Position numbers and translations under genes: made by a program. Shown piece after piece: positions 34,573 through 43,666 of a stretch of DNA of 64,000 bases. The first letter of the stretch is position 1, and the number at the start of each line of letters is the position of its first letter. This stretch comes from Bradyrhizobium sp. CB2312 (lineage in GTDB: Bacteria > Pseudomonadota > Alphaproteobacteria > Rhizobiales > Xanthobacteraceae), in NCBI RefSeq assembly GCF_029714425.1, contig NZ_CP121668.1:6717501-6781500 (forward strand). Reading direction: 5' to 3'. A model generated the notes under the pieces. It had not been told where the DNA came from. It searched no databases and was given only the letters and a program-made list of their open reading frames with translations.

Positions 34573-34721
34573 CAATCTCTGGCGGAAATGTCGTCGTTTC
34601 GGTCCAAAACAGCAATGGAAGTGATTGGCGTTTTTATCCTCCGGAGGGGAAACTCCTTCCTCCCGACGGCGGCAGGACAATAGTTTTCTTCTTTCGGCCT
34701 ATTTGGACACCGGCGACGGGC

Positions 34722-35435
34722 CTAGAGGGCCAGATAGCGGCGACGGATGGCGTCGTTGGCCTTCAGCTCGCCGATTCCGGCGGCATAGACGATCTGGCCC
34801 TTATCGATGACCGTGGCGTGGCTCGCCAGCCCCAGGCAGAAATGCATGTTCTGCTCGGCGATCAGCACGGTCGAGCCGAGCTGGCGGAGCTGGCGTAGCA
34901 GCTCGCCGATCCGCTGCACGATGATCGGCGCGAGCCCCTCGCTCGGCTCGTCCAGCAGCAGCAGCGCCGGATTGCCCATCAGCGTGCGCGCGATCGCGAG
35001 CATCTGTTGCTCGCCGCCAGAGAGGCGCCCGGCGATGCGATGGCGCAACGGCTCCAAGAGCGGGAAGACCTCGTAAATGCGCTTGATCGGCCATTCGTCC
35101 TGGCCTTCCGGACCCTTCTTGCGACCGATGACGAGATTGTCCTCGACCGTGTGCTCCGGAAAAATCTGGCGATCCTCCGGAACGAAGCCGAGGCCGGCGC
35201 GCGCGATATGGTGCGGCTTCTGGCCGGAGATCACCGCGCCGCGCAGGCTCACTTTGCCCCGCCGCGGCGGCGCCAGGCCCATGATCGCCTTCATGGTCGT
35301 CGACTTGCCGGCGCCGTTGCGGCCGAGCAGCGCCATGGTTTCGCCCTGCCGCACCGAGAGGCCGACGCCGAACAGGATCTGGCTGGTGCCGTAATAGACG
35401 TCGAGATCGGCGACTTCGATGACGACGGCGCTCAT
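34722..35435 (-). CDS. livF: Branched-chain-type ABC transporter ATP-binding protein LivF
   Basis: A 237 aa LivF-type ATPase. Walker A GRNGAGKST is at about residues 38-46, followed by a signature LSGGEQQMLAIARTLM and Walker B LLLLDEPSEGLAPI, a LivF hallmark. The ATG at 35435 overlaps the livG stop (ATGA). A longer frame reaches 36236 but reads antisense-like, arginine-rich sequence over livG. With LivG it energises the LivHM channel. The cluster context suggests an aromatic or ketone-derived substrate rather than leucine. Confidence 0.93.
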   Translation of the reverse strand: MSAVVIEVADLDVYYGTSQILFGVGLSVRQGETMALLGRNGAGKSTTMKAIMGLAPPRRGKVSLRGAVISGQKPHHIARAGLGFVPEDRQIFPEHTVEDNLVIGRKKGPEGQDEWPIKRIYEVFPLLEPLRHRIAGRLSGGEQQMLAIARTLMGNPALLLLDEPSEGLAPIIVQRIGELLRQLRQLGSTVLIAEQNMHFCLGLASHATVIDKGQIVYAAGIGELKANDAIRRRYLAL

Positions 35436-36187
35436 GCGGCAGCTCCCGCATGTTCGGTGCCGAGATAGGCCTCGATCACCGCGCCGTTGTTGCGGATCTC
35501 GTCCGGCGTGCCGGTCGCGAGGATGCGGCCGTAGCACAGCACGACGATCTTCGGCGCGATCTTGAACACGATGTCCATGTCGTGCTCGATGAAGACGACG
35601 GTGATCTTCTGGCTCTCCCAGAGCTCCCGCACCTTGTCGATCATGCGCCAGCGCTCTTCCGGCCCCATGCCGGCGGTCGGCTCGTCCAGCAGCAGCACCT
35701 TTGGTTCGAGCACCAGCGCCAGCGCGATATCGAGCAGCTTCTGATCGCCATGCGACAGCGTCGCGGCGGTGCGGTTGCGTTTGCTCGCCAGTCCCAGCAG
35801 CTCCATCACATGTTCGGCGCGGTCGCGCGTCTCGGGCAGCGGAAAGCGCTTGTGCAGCACCGCCGACGAGCGTTGATCGGCGCTGACGGCTGCTAACATT
35901 GTCTCCTGCACCGTCAGCGATTTGAAGATGCTCGCGACCTGGAAGGCACGGCCGATGCCGTGACGCACGATCTCCGGCGGCGAGCGGCCGGCGAGATCGA
36001 CGCCGTCGAGCAGCACCTGGCCGGAATCCGGCCTCAGCGCGCCGGTGATCAGGTTGAAGAAGGTGCTCTTGCCGGCGCCGTTCGGACCGATCACGGCGGT
36101 GAGCGAGCCGTCGGGGAAATCGAGCGAGACGTCGTTGGTCGCCTTCACGCCGCCAAAGGACTTTGCGAGGTTGCGGATCTCCAACAT
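35432..36187 (-). CDS. livG: Branched-chain-type ABC transporter ATP-binding protein LivG
   Basis: A 251 aa LivG-type ATPase. It starts MLEIRNLAKSFGGVKATNDVSLDFPDG, with Walker A GPNGAGKST, Q-loop FQVASIFKSLTV, the signature LSHGDQKLLDIALALVLEPKVLLLDEPTAGMGPEE and a C-terminal region ending in EAYLG. LSHG in place of LSGG is common in LivG. It sits between livM and livF with tight spacing (2 bp after livM). Confidence 0.93.
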   Translation of the reverse strand: MLEIRNLAKSFGGVKATNDVSLDFPDGSLTAVIGPNGAGKSTFFNLITGALRPDSGQVLLDGVDLAGRSPPEIVRHGIGRAFQVASIFKSLTVQETMLAAVSADQRSSAVLHKRFPLPETRDRAEHVMELLGLASKRNRTAATLSHGDQKLLDIALALVLEPKVLLLDEPTAGMGPEERWRMIDKVRELWESQKITVVFIEHDMDIVFKIAPKIVVLCYGRILATGTPDEIRNNGAVIEAYLGTEHAGAAA

Positions 36188-36189
36188 GA

Positions 36190-37209
36190 CTAGCGCCCCT
36201 CGCCCGCGTCACGCCGATGCGCGAACCATTCGGCAACGAAATCGAGCAGCCCTTTGCGCAGGCCCAGCGCGAAGAACAGAATGACGATCCCGAGCACGAT
36301 GCCGTGGTACTCGGTGAAGCGCGTGACGGTGTCGTTGAGCAGCAGCAGCAGCACGGTGCCGACCATCGGCCCCAGGAAGGTCGAGACGCCTCCGAGCATG
36401 TTGATGAAAATGCCCTCGCCCGAGATGGTCCAATAAGCGAATTCCGGATAAGCGCCGGAGACGAACAGCGCCATCACCATGCCGCCCATCGACGCGAACA
36501 ACGCCGCCAGGACGAAGACAGTGAGTTTTGCGCGCCAGACGTCGATGCCGAGGAAGCTCGCGCGCGCGGCGTTGTCGCGGATCATGCGCAGCGTGTAGCC
36601 GAACGGCGATTGCGCGATCTGGCGCATCGCGAGCAGACCGAGGATCAAGAGCGCACAGCTCGCGACATAGAGATGGACGTGGTTGGCGAGATCGATGCCG
36701 AGGAAGACCGGGCGCGGAATACCGCCGCGCAGACCCTGGTCGCCGCCGGTGAAGGACGCCCAGGAGAGGATCGTCGAATGGATCAGCATCTGGAACGCGA
36801 GCGTGACGAAGGCGAAGTAGATCTCCTTCAGCCGCACGCAGATCGCACCGATGATGGCTGCGATGACCGCGGTGATCGCCAGTGTCGCAACGAAGGCGAC
36901 CGGGATGGGCACGCCGAGCTTCTGCATGATGAGGCCGAAGCTGTAGGCGCCAAGGCCGAAGAACATGCCGTGGCCGAACGAGGTCAGGCCGGTGTAGCCG
37001 ACCAGCAGATTGAGCGAGGTCGCGAACAGGCCGTACGCCGAGCAGCGAATAACGAAATCGAGCAGCGCCTTGCTGCCCGTGAACAGCGGCAGGCTTGCCA
37101 ACACCGCGAAGGCAATCAGCGCGATCAGCACGTCGCGATAACGATGAAGCGCCGCGCCGCTCCGCACCGGTGCCAGCGTTTCGGCGCGCCCGGCCTCCAG
37201 CTCGGTCAT
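36190..37209 (-). CDS. livM: Branched-chain-type ABC transporter permease LivM
   Basis: A 339 aa permease with about ten hydrophobic segments. LivM features are SLNLLVGYTGLTSFGHGMFFGLGAYS, IYFAFVTLAFQMLIHS, GGDQGLRGGIPRP and the coupling loop SPFGYTLRMIRDNAARASFLGIDVWRAKLTVFVLAA. Its start overlaps the livH stop (4 bp). It pairs with LivH in the inner membrane. Confidence 0.93.
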   Translation of the reverse strand: MTELEAGRAETLAPVRSGAALHRYRDVLIALIAFAVLASLPLFTGSKALLDFVIRCSAYGLFATSLNLLVGYTGLTSFGHGMFFGLGAYSFGLIMQKLGVPIPVAFVATLAITAVIAAIIGAICVRLKEIYFAFVTLAFQMLIHSTILSWASFTGGDQGLRGGIPRPVFLGIDLANHVHLYVASCALLILGLLAMRQIAQSPFGYTLRMIRDNAARASFLGIDVWRAKLTVFVLAALFASMGGMVMALFVSGAYPEFAYWTISGEGIFINMLGGVSTFLGPMVGTVLLLLLNDTVTRFTEYHGIVLGIVILFFALGLRKGLLDFVAEWFAHRRDAGEGR

Positions 37210-38108
37210 GCCGCCTCCTTGCCGAACAGGCCGGTGGGTTTGGAGACCAGCACGATCACCATGAAGAGATACATCAGGCCTTCCGTGAACAGCGGAAAGC
37301 CGAGCGAGCCGAACGAGCGGATCAGGCCGAGCAGCAGCGCACCGATCAGCGCCCCCAGGATCGAGCCCATGCCGCCGATCACGGTGACGATGAAAGATTC
37401 GATCAGCACCGAAAATCCCATGCCGGGGGTCAGCGAGCGCACGGGCGCGGCGAGTGCCCCGGCAAGCCCCGCCAGCATGCCGCCCAGCGCGAACACGCCG
37501 CCATAGATCAGGCCGGTATTGATGCCGAGCGCAGAGACCATGCCGGGATTATGTGCGGCGGCGCGGATCACCTTGCCGATGCGTGTGCGCGACAGGCCGG
37601 CACCAAGTACGACCGCCGCAAGCAGCGCGACGCCAATCAGCAGCAGATAATAAGGTGGCACCACGCCGCCGGCGATGAAGAGCGGCATCACCTGGAACGC
37701 CGACGGCATGCCCATCGACCTGAATTCAGGCCCCCAGATGATGCGCACGACATCGTCGAAGATCAGCACGAAGGCGTAGCAGACGAGGAGCTGCATCAGG
37801 ACGTCGGCGCCATAGACGCGACTCATGAAGACGCGCTCGAAGATCAGGCCGAGGATGGCGGTGCCGGCCGCGCCGGCCAGCATCGCGAGCGCAAAGCTGC
37901 CGGTGAGCTGATAGGCCGTCATCGCAAAATAGGCGCCGAACATATAGAAGGCGCCGTGGCTGAAATTCACCACTTTCAGCACGCCGAAGATCAGGGTGAG
38001 CCCGACCGCGACCAGGAACAGCAGCATGCCGATGATGAGGCCGCTGGTGGTTTGCGTCACCAGGCAGGCGGAGCTGGCGAGACAGCCGGCAAGCGCATCG
38101 AGATCCAC
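37206..38108 (-). CDS. livH: Branched-chain-type ABC transporter permease LivH
   Basis: A 300 aa permease. It has the LivH elements LIFGVLKVVNFSHGAFYMFGAYFAM, RTRIGKVIRAAAHNPGMVSALGINTGLIYGGVFALGGMLAGLAGALAAP, and GGMGSILGALIGALLLGLI. It follows the binding-protein gene by 73 bp. It forms the channel with LivM. Confidence 0.93.
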   Translation of the reverse strand: MDLDALAGCLASSACLVTQTTSGLIIGMLLFLVAVGLTLIFGVLKVVNFSHGAFYMFGAYFAMTAYQLTGSFALAMLAGAAGTAILGLIFERVFMSRVYGADVLMQLLVCYAFVLIFDDVVRIIWGPEFRSMGMPSAFQVMPLFIAGGVVPPYYLLLIGVALLAAVVLGAGLSRTRIGKVIRAAAHNPGMVSALGINTGLIYGGVFALGGMLAGLAGALAAPVRSLTPGMGFSVLIESFIVTVIGGMGSILGALIGALLLGLIRSFGSLGFPLFTEGLMYLFMVIVLVSKPTGLFGKEAA

Positions 38109-38181
38109 AGGAGCACCTTCTTTACGGCGCGGAAAACGAAACCAAGGCGGAGACGGTCATCCATCTCCGCCCTGCGCGTGA

Positions 38182-39441
38182 TCAGGTGTAGCCCTTGCTC
38201 TTCTTCCACTCGGCTTCGAGCTCGAAGATGGTCTTCCAGTCGCCGGCCTTGACCTCCGGCACATAGGGCTCCTGCGGGATCGTGGTGCCCCAGCCGATGG
38301 CGTAGCCGACCAGGGTGTGGTCGTCGCCGCGCATCGTCACTGTGCCGTCGGCGCCGAACGGGCACTTGATGGTGAGACCCTTCAGCGCCTCCGCGATCTT
38401 CTTGCCGTCGGCGGAGTTCGCCTTCTTCGCGGCTTCCGCCATCAGCATGATGGCGGTGGCGTTCTCCCACGACCAGTTGGTCGGATATTCATTGTACTTG
38501 GCCTTGTAGGCGTCGCCCCAGGCGGCATTCTCCGGCGTGGTCGGGAACGTCTTGATGTAGCGGTTGCCGGAGTGGATGCCCTTGGGCAGGTTCTTCACCA
38601 CGGTGAGCGCGGTGTAGTCGGCCATGTTGACCGCGAACACCTCCATCTGGCCGAACATTGCGTAGATGTTGGCCTGGTCGATGTAGGAGGTGAGATCGCC
38701 GCCCCACAGGCAGGAATAGAGCGCTTGCGGTTTGGCCTGCAGGATCTTGGTGACCACCTCGGTATAGTCAGGCTGAAACAACTTCGGCCAGGACTCGCTG
38801 ATGATCTCGACCTCGGGCGCGAAGCGCTTCAGGTACAGCGTGAACTCCGCCGTGGTGTCGCGGCCATAGGCATAGTCGGGCGAGCAGGTCGCCCATTTCT
38901 TCAAGCCCTTCGCCTTGGCGATCGCTGCGGCATAGCTGCCGCCGACGATGGAATCGTGCACGCCCTGGCGCGCGGTGCGGAACGCATTGGGAATGTGCTG
39001 CTTGGGGTCCGCGGTGAGCGACGAGGTCTCCGAATTGGTGTGGATGCAGAACACGCCGAGATCGCGCGCAACCTCGTGGACCGCGAAGGCGCCGGAGGAG
39101 GCTTCGGCGTCGATCATCAGCTCGCAGCCATCGGTGTTGACGAGCTCGCGCGCGACGCGGGCGGCTTCCTGCGGCTGGCCCTTGGAGTCGCGGATCACCA
39201 TCTCGATCTGCCGGCCGGCAAGGCCGCCAGCGGCGTTGACTTTCTCGACCTCGAGCATCACCGCGTTGCGGGACGAGGTGCCGAGCTGCGCGACACGACC
39301 TGACAGGATCGTCGGCATGCCGATCTTGATGGTCTTGGCTTGCGCACGCGCCACCCACGGCGCGGCAACACTCATCGCGCCGGCGCCCATCAGCGCCAGT
39401 GTTGAACGGCGGCTGATGCCCGGCGTGCGGGTTCTCGTCAT
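38182..39441 (-). CDS. Branched-chain-type ABC transporter substrate-binding protein (LivK family, Tat signal)
   Basis: A 419 aa type I periplasmic binding protein. The N-terminus MTRTRTPGISRRSTLALMGAGAMSVAAPWVARAQA has a twin-arginine signal. The mature part starts KTIKIGMPTILSGRVAQLGTSSRNAVMLEVEKVNAAGGLAGRQIEMVIRDSKGQPQEAARVARELVN, a clear Peripla_BP_6 domain. The start at 39441 has a strong GGAGGGG ribosome-binding site. The sequence is of the kind seen with aromatic or short-chain acid importers, but the ligand is unknown. It is the first gene of livKHMGF and is divergent from the CoA ligase. Confidence 0.92.
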   Translation of the reverse strand: MTRTRTPGISRRSTLALMGAGAMSVAAPWVARAQAKTIKIGMPTILSGRVAQLGTSSRNAVMLEVEKVNAAGGLAGRQIEMVIRDSKGQPQEAARVARELVNTDGCELMIDAEASSGAFAVHEVARDLGVFCIHTNSETSSLTADPKQHIPNAFRTARQGVHDSIVGGSYAAAIAKAKGLKKWATCSPDYAYGRDTTAEFTLYLKRFAPEVEIISESWPKLFQPDYTEVVTKILQAKPQALYSCLWGGDLTSYIDQANIYAMFGQMEVFAVNMADYTALTVVKNLPKGIHSGNRYIKTFPTTPENAAWGDAYKAKYNEYPTNWSWENATAIMLMAEAAKKANSADGKKIAEALKGLTIKCPFGADGTVTMRGDDHTLVGYAIGWGTTIPQEPYVPEVKAGDWKTIFELEAEWKKSKGYT

Positions 39442-39544
39442 TTTCCCCTCCCTCTTTCGGGTCGGCGTTCCAGTCCCTTGTCGAAGATCGTCTCGTCTCC
39501 GTGTTCCCAAGGATTTCAGAGGCAGGGGGTGACGTCAAGCCAAA

Positions 39545-39569
39545 GATGAATTATGAGTCAGAATTCATC
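39545..39569. promoter_or_regulatory. Inverted repeat in the liv/CoA-ligase divergent promoter, candidate TetR operator
   Basis: GATGAATT and AATTCATC are perfect 8-bp inverted arms around a 9-bp spacer. The site starts 104 bp from the livK start and ends 41 bp from the CoA-ligase start, in an AT-rich stretch. It is the only clear palindrome in the 169-bp intergenic region and is placed to control both directions. The TetR regulator encoded at 41101 is the natural candidate binder. Confidence 0.5.
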
Positions 39570-39610
39570 AAGGTAGGAAACGAGGCCGGCAATCGGCCCG
39601 AAACCGCAGA

Positions 39611-41104
39611 ATGATCAACCTTTCGAGCTTCATCGCCTTTCATGCCCGGCGAACGCCGGACCGGCCCGCGCTGAAATATCGCGGCGAGGAGATCCCCTAC
39701 GCGACGTTCGATGCGCGCATCCGGCAAGTGGCTGGCTGGCTCGCGTCGCAGGGCATCGGCGCCGGCGATGTCGTGGCGGTGCTGATGAAGAACAGCGCGG
39801 CGTTCCTGGAGCTGGTGTTCGCCACCAGCCATCTCGGCGCGGTGTTTCTGCCGATCAATTTTCGCCTCTCGCGCGACGAGGTCGGCTACATCGCCGGCAA
39901 TGCCGGCGCGCGGCTATTGATCGTCGACGAGGAATTGGCTGCGAACGCAGCGGGCGCGAAGGTCGTCGTGCTGAGCGAGGCCGCGCAGCAAAGCGTCACG
40001 CATCTCGCAGGCGATGCGTCGCCCGCGTCCATGCACGTCCGCGCGCGATCCGATCTGATGCGGCTGATGTACACGTCCGGCACGACCGACCGCCCCAAGG
40101 GCGTGGTGCTCTCGTACGATAATTTCTACTGGAAGTCGGCCGACCAGACGATCGCGCTCGGCCTCAGTGCCGAGACGCGCCTCCTCGTCGTCGGTCCGCT
40201 CTATCATGTCGGCGCCCTCGACCTGCCCGGCATCGCCGTGCTCTGGCATGGCGGCTTCATCCGCATCGAGCGCAACTTCGAACCTGAGACGGCGCTTGCG
40301 GCGATCGCCGAGGACAGGCTCAACGCCGCATGGTTCGCGCCTGTGATGACGACGGCAATGCTTACCTGCCCCACGCGCGATCGCTACGACGTCTCCAGCC
40401 TGAGATGGGCGATCGGCGGCGGCGAGAAGACGCCGGAGGTGCGCATCCGCGCGTTCTCGGAATTCTTCCGCAACGCGCGCTACATCGACGCCTATGGCCT
40501 CACCGAGACCGTCGGCGGCGATACTTTCATGGAGGCTGGTCGCGAGATCGAGAAGATCGGCTCGACCGGGCGCGCCATCGCCCATGTCGAGATCGAGATC
40601 CGCGACGAGGAGGGTAAGAGGCTGCCACCGAACGTCAATGGCGAGATCTGCCTGCGCGGCCCCAAGATCACGCGCGGCTATTGGAAGGATCCGGAGAAGA
40701 CCGCATCGGCCTTCTTCGGCGACTGGTTCCGCAGCGGCGATATCGGCTATCTCGACGAAGAGGGCTTCCTGTATCTGACCGACCGTAAGAAGGACATGAT
40801 CATCTCCGGCGGCGAGAATATCGCCTCCTCCGAGGTCGAGCGCGTCATCTACGATCTGCCTGAGGTGCGCGAGGTCGCCGTCATCGGCCTGCGCGATCCG
40901 CGCTGGGGCGAGCGTCCGGTCGCCATCGTCGTGCTCGCTGAAGGCGCGAGCCTCGAGCTCCCTGCCCTCACCGAGCACTGCCGCGCGCGACTGGCGAGCT
41001 TCAAGGTACCGAAACAGCTGATCATCCGCGACAGCCTCCCCCGCAATCCCAGTGGCAAGATCCTCAAGCGCGTGCTGCGCGCCGAGCTGGAGACTCCTGA
41101 ATGA
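39611..41104 (+). CDS. Acyl-CoA synthetase / AMP-dependent CoA ligase
   Basis: A 497 aa ANL-superfamily ligase that activates a carboxylic acid to its CoA ester through an acyl-AMP. The P-loop-like motif MYTSGTTDRPKG is at residues 153-164. IDAYGLTETVGGD is the A5 motif, DWFRSGDIGYLDEEGFLYLTDRKKDMIISGGENI covers A7-A8, and the catalytic lysine is in PRNPSGKILKR near the C-terminus. It is the first gene of a plus-strand unit with TetR, a monooxygenase and an isomerase-like protein, with 4-bp ATGA overlaps. It may activate an acid taken up by the Liv system or released by the BVMO branch. Confidence 0.9.
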   Translation: MINLSSFIAFHARRTPDRPALKYRGEEIPYATFDARIRQVAGWLASQGIGAGDVVAVLMKNSAAFLELVFATSHLGAVFLPINFRLSRDEVGYIAGNAGARLLIVDEELAANAAGAKVVVLSEAAQQSVTHLAGDASPASMHVRARSDLMRLMYTSGTTDRPKGVVLSYDNFYWKSADQTIALGLSAETRLLVVGPLYHVGALDLPGIAVLWHGGFIRIERNFEPETALAAIAEDRLNAAWFAPVMTTAMLTCPTRDRYDVSSLRWAIGGGEKTPEVRIRAFSEFFRNARYIDAYGLTETVGGDTFMEAGREIEKIGSTGRAIAHVEIEIRDEEGKRLPPNVNGEICLRGPKITRGYWKDPEKTASAFFGDWFRSGDIGYLDEEGFLYLTDRKKDMIISGGENIASSEVERVIYDLPEVREVAVIGLRDPRWGERPVAIVVLAEGASLELPALTEHCRARLASFKVPKQLIIRDSLPRNPSGKILKRVLRAELETPE

Positions 41105-41742
41105 CGCAGACGAACGCGAACGCCAAGGTGACCAAGCTCAACCGCGTCGAGCGCAACGCCTGGACCAAGCAGAAGATCTTTGACGCCGCGACCAAGATCG
41201 TCGGCAAATATGGCTATGCCGAAGCCTCCGTCGCTCGCATCACCGAAGAGGCCGGCGTCGCGCAGGGCACCTTCTACAACCATTTCGAGAACCGGCAGGA
41301 GCTGCTCGACCAGCTGCTGCCGAAGATCGGCCTCGACATGGTCGAGTTCATCCGCGCCCGCACCGGCACGGCGGATGCGGCGCTGCAGGAAATTTCGCGC
41401 TTCTCCGCCTTCTTCGACTTCATCCGCGAAGTGCCGGAATTCCTGCGCATCCTCAACGAGGCCGAGTTCTTCGCGCCCACCGGCTACCAGAAGCACCTCG
41501 ACAACATCTCGACAGCCTATGTCCGCATTCTGCGTCGCGCGCGAACGGCAGGCGCGATTCACGATTACAGCGACGAGGAATTCGAGGCCATCGTCCACAT
41601 GCTGATGGGCTCGCGCGGCTATCTCAGCCGCCGCTATTCCTATTCGGACGGCGGCGTCACCGCCGTGCCCGACCACGTCATCTCCGCCTATCGCAAGCTG
41701 ATGACGCGCGGCCTCTTCACTGCATCCGGGGACACGCCATGA
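41101..41742 (+). CDS. TetR-family transcriptional regulator
   Basis: A 213 aa TetR-type repressor. The N-terminal HTH (about residues 20-65) reads KQKIFDAATKIVGKYGYAEASVARITEEAGVAQGTFYNHFENRQELLDQLLP. A helical ligand domain follows. It overlaps the CoA-ligase stop and the monooxygenase start by 4 bp each, so it is co-translated with the genes it likely controls. The ligand may be a CoA ester or the pathway substrate. A candidate operator lies at 39545-39569. Confidence 0.92.
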   Translation: MTQTNANAKVTKLNRVERNAWTKQKIFDAATKIVGKYGYAEASVARITEEAGVAQGTFYNHFENRQELLDQLLPKIGLDMVEFIRARTGTADAALQEISRFSAFFDFIREVPEFLRILNEAEFFAPTGYQKHLDNISTAYVRILRRARTAGAIHDYSDEEFEAIVHMLMGSRGYLSRRYSYSDGGVTAVPDHVISAYRKLMTRGLFTASGDTP

Positions 41743-43649
41743 ACATCGCATCTCCACACAAGCCGCTCGACCTCGCCTCGGCGATTGCCGAAGCCGACAT
41801 CCGCTGCCTGCTGATGGTGCTGATGCACATGACGGGCGACGAGAAATGGCTCGAGCCGCCGTACCTGCCCAAGCGCGACATCCGCCTCATCCCCGACCCC
41901 GAGGCCGGCGTGCCCCGCGAGATCCAGGACGAGATCCGTGCCGCCGTGGTGACGCTCTTTGCCGGTGGCACGCCAAAACCTGTCATTACCGATCCCGGCG
42001 AGGAGCTGCTGCTCAGGATGATGCGCGCCTGCCTCGGCGAGAACGTCGCGCCGGAATATGCGCCGCTGATGCGCGAGGAGATGGGCTTTGTGCCGCGCGA
42101 GGCGCGCTGGACCAAGCGGCCCGCCGACGAGAAGCTTGCGGAGCAGCACGTGCTGATCGTCGGCGCCGGCGTCTGCGCCATCGCGCTGGGCGTCGCGCTT
42201 GGCCATCTCGGCATCCCCTACACCATCGTCGAGAAAAACGACGAGCTCGGCGGCACCTGGTGGATCAACCGCTATCCCGGCTGCGGCGTCGACACGCCGA
42301 ACCACTCCTATTCCTACTCGTTCGGCTCGGGCAATGCATGGACGCGCTATTTCTGCCAGCGCGAGGAGCTGCTCGGCTATCTGCTCAAGGTGGCCGACGA
42401 ATACGGCATCCGCAAGCATCTGCGCGTCAACACCGAGCTGACCTCGTCGCGCTGGGACGAGAGCAAGAAGCGCTGGATATCCACGCTGAAGACGAAAGAC
42501 GGCGAAGAGATCTTCGAATCCACCGCGCTGGTCAGCGCGATCGGCCAGCTCAATGATCCTTCGCGGGCGCACTTCCAGGGCGAAGAACTCTTCAAGGGCA
42601 CGATCCTGCATTCGGCGCTGTGGTCCAGCGACATCAATGTCGACGGCAAGCATGTCGCCGTAATCGGCACCGGCGCGACCTCGATGCAGCTGGTGCCGTC
42701 GATCGCCGGCCGCGTCGCGTCAGTCACGGTCTATCAACGCAGCGCGCAATGGGCGCGGCCGGTGAAGGGCTATTCCGACCCGATCACCGAGGGCGCGCGC
42801 TGGCTGCTGGCGCATCTGCCGTTCTATGTGCAGTGGTATCGCTTCAACATGTTCTGGCGCTACGGCGACGGCCTGCTGCCGTTCCTGCGCAAGGACCCGG
42901 CCTGGCCGCATCCCGAGCGCGCCGTCAACAAGGGTAATGACCGGCACCGCCAGGAGCTGACCGATTTCATCCTGTCCGAACTGCAGGGACGGCCGGACCT
43001 GATCGAGAAATGCGTTCCGACCTATCCGCCCTACGGCAAACGCATCCTGCTCGACAACAACTGGTTCAAGACCTTGAGGCGGGACAATGTCGAGCTCGTC
43101 ACCGATACGATCGACCGTTTCGACGAGAGCGGCATCATCACCGCCGACGGCAAGCACCGCCCCGCCGACATCATCGTCGTCGCCACCGGCTTCAAGGTGA
43201 CGGAGATGGCCGCGCGCCTCAACATCAGCGGCCGCGGCGGCAAGGATTTGCGGCAGGCCTGGGCCAACGACAATCCGACCGCGTTCCTCGGCCTCACCGT
43301 GCCTGATTTTCCCAACTTCTTCTGCATGCTCGGCCCAAATTCCGGCCCTGCCCATGGCGGCAGCGTCATCTTCCAGTCGGAATGCCAGAGCCGCTACATC
43401 TCGGCCTGTCTCGCCGAGATGATCGAGCGCGATATTGCCGCGATCGACGTTCGCCCCGACGTGCTCGACGATTACGTTCGCAAGGTTGACGTCGAGCACG
43501 AGGCCATGATCTGGACCCATCCGGGCATGAGCACTTACTACCGCAACTCAAGTGGCCGCGTGTTTTCGGCCATGCCGTGGCGGTTCGTGGACTACTGGCG
43601 CATGACGCATGACCCCGATTTGGGGCAATATAGGCTGACGAAGGCGTAG
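41739..43649 (+). CDS. Flavin-dependent Baeyer-Villiger monooxygenase (HAPMO-like)
   Basis: A 636 aa class B flavoprotein monooxygenase. An N-terminal extension of about 135 aa precedes the FAD Rossmann motif GAGVCAIALG (142-151), followed by GGTWWINRYPGCGVDTPNHSYSYSF. The BVMO fingerprint FxGxxxHxxxW is present as F285-G287-H291-W295, with Ser rather than Pro or Asp last. The NADPH Rossmann motif GTGATS is at 310-315. Size and extension match 4-hydroxyacetophenone monooxygenase-type enzymes, which turn aryl ketones into esters. No esterase is adjacent. Substrate assignment to ketones is by family. Confidence 0.88.
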   Translation: MNIASPHKPLDLASAIAEADIRCLLMVLMHMTGDEKWLEPPYLPKRDIRLIPDPEAGVPREIQDEIRAAVVTLFAGGTPKPVITDPGEELLLRMMRACLGENVAPEYAPLMREEMGFVPREARWTKRPADEKLAEQHVLIVGAGVCAIALGVALGHLGIPYTIVEKNDELGGTWWINRYPGCGVDTPNHSYSYSFGSGNAWTRYFCQREELLGYLLKVADEYGIRKHLRVNTELTSSRWDESKKRWISTLKTKDGEEIFESTALVSAIGQLNDPSRAHFQGEELFKGTILHSALWSSDINVDGKHVAVIGTGATSMQLVPSIAGRVASVTVYQRSAQWARPVKGYSDPITEGARWLLAHLPFYVQWYRFNMFWRYGDGLLPFLRKDPAWPHPERAVNKGNDRHRQELTDFILSELQGRPDLIEKCVPTYPPYGKRILLDNNWFKTLRRDNVELVTDTIDRFDESGIITADGKHRPADIIVVATGFKVTEMAARLNISGRGGKDLRQAWANDNPTAFLGLTVPDFPNFFCMLGPNSGPAHGGSVIFQSECQSRYISACLAEMIERDIAAIDVRPDVLDDYVRKVDVEHEAMIWTHPGMSTYYRNSSGRVFSAMPWRFVDYWRMTHDPDLGQYRLTKA

Positions 43650-43666
43650 ACTGGAGGGAGTGCCCA

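Noticed and set aside
34722..36236. A 504-codon open frame spanning livF and livG
   Set aside because: Only the part from 35435 encodes LivF; the upstream part is arginine-rich sequence in the wrong frame over livG.
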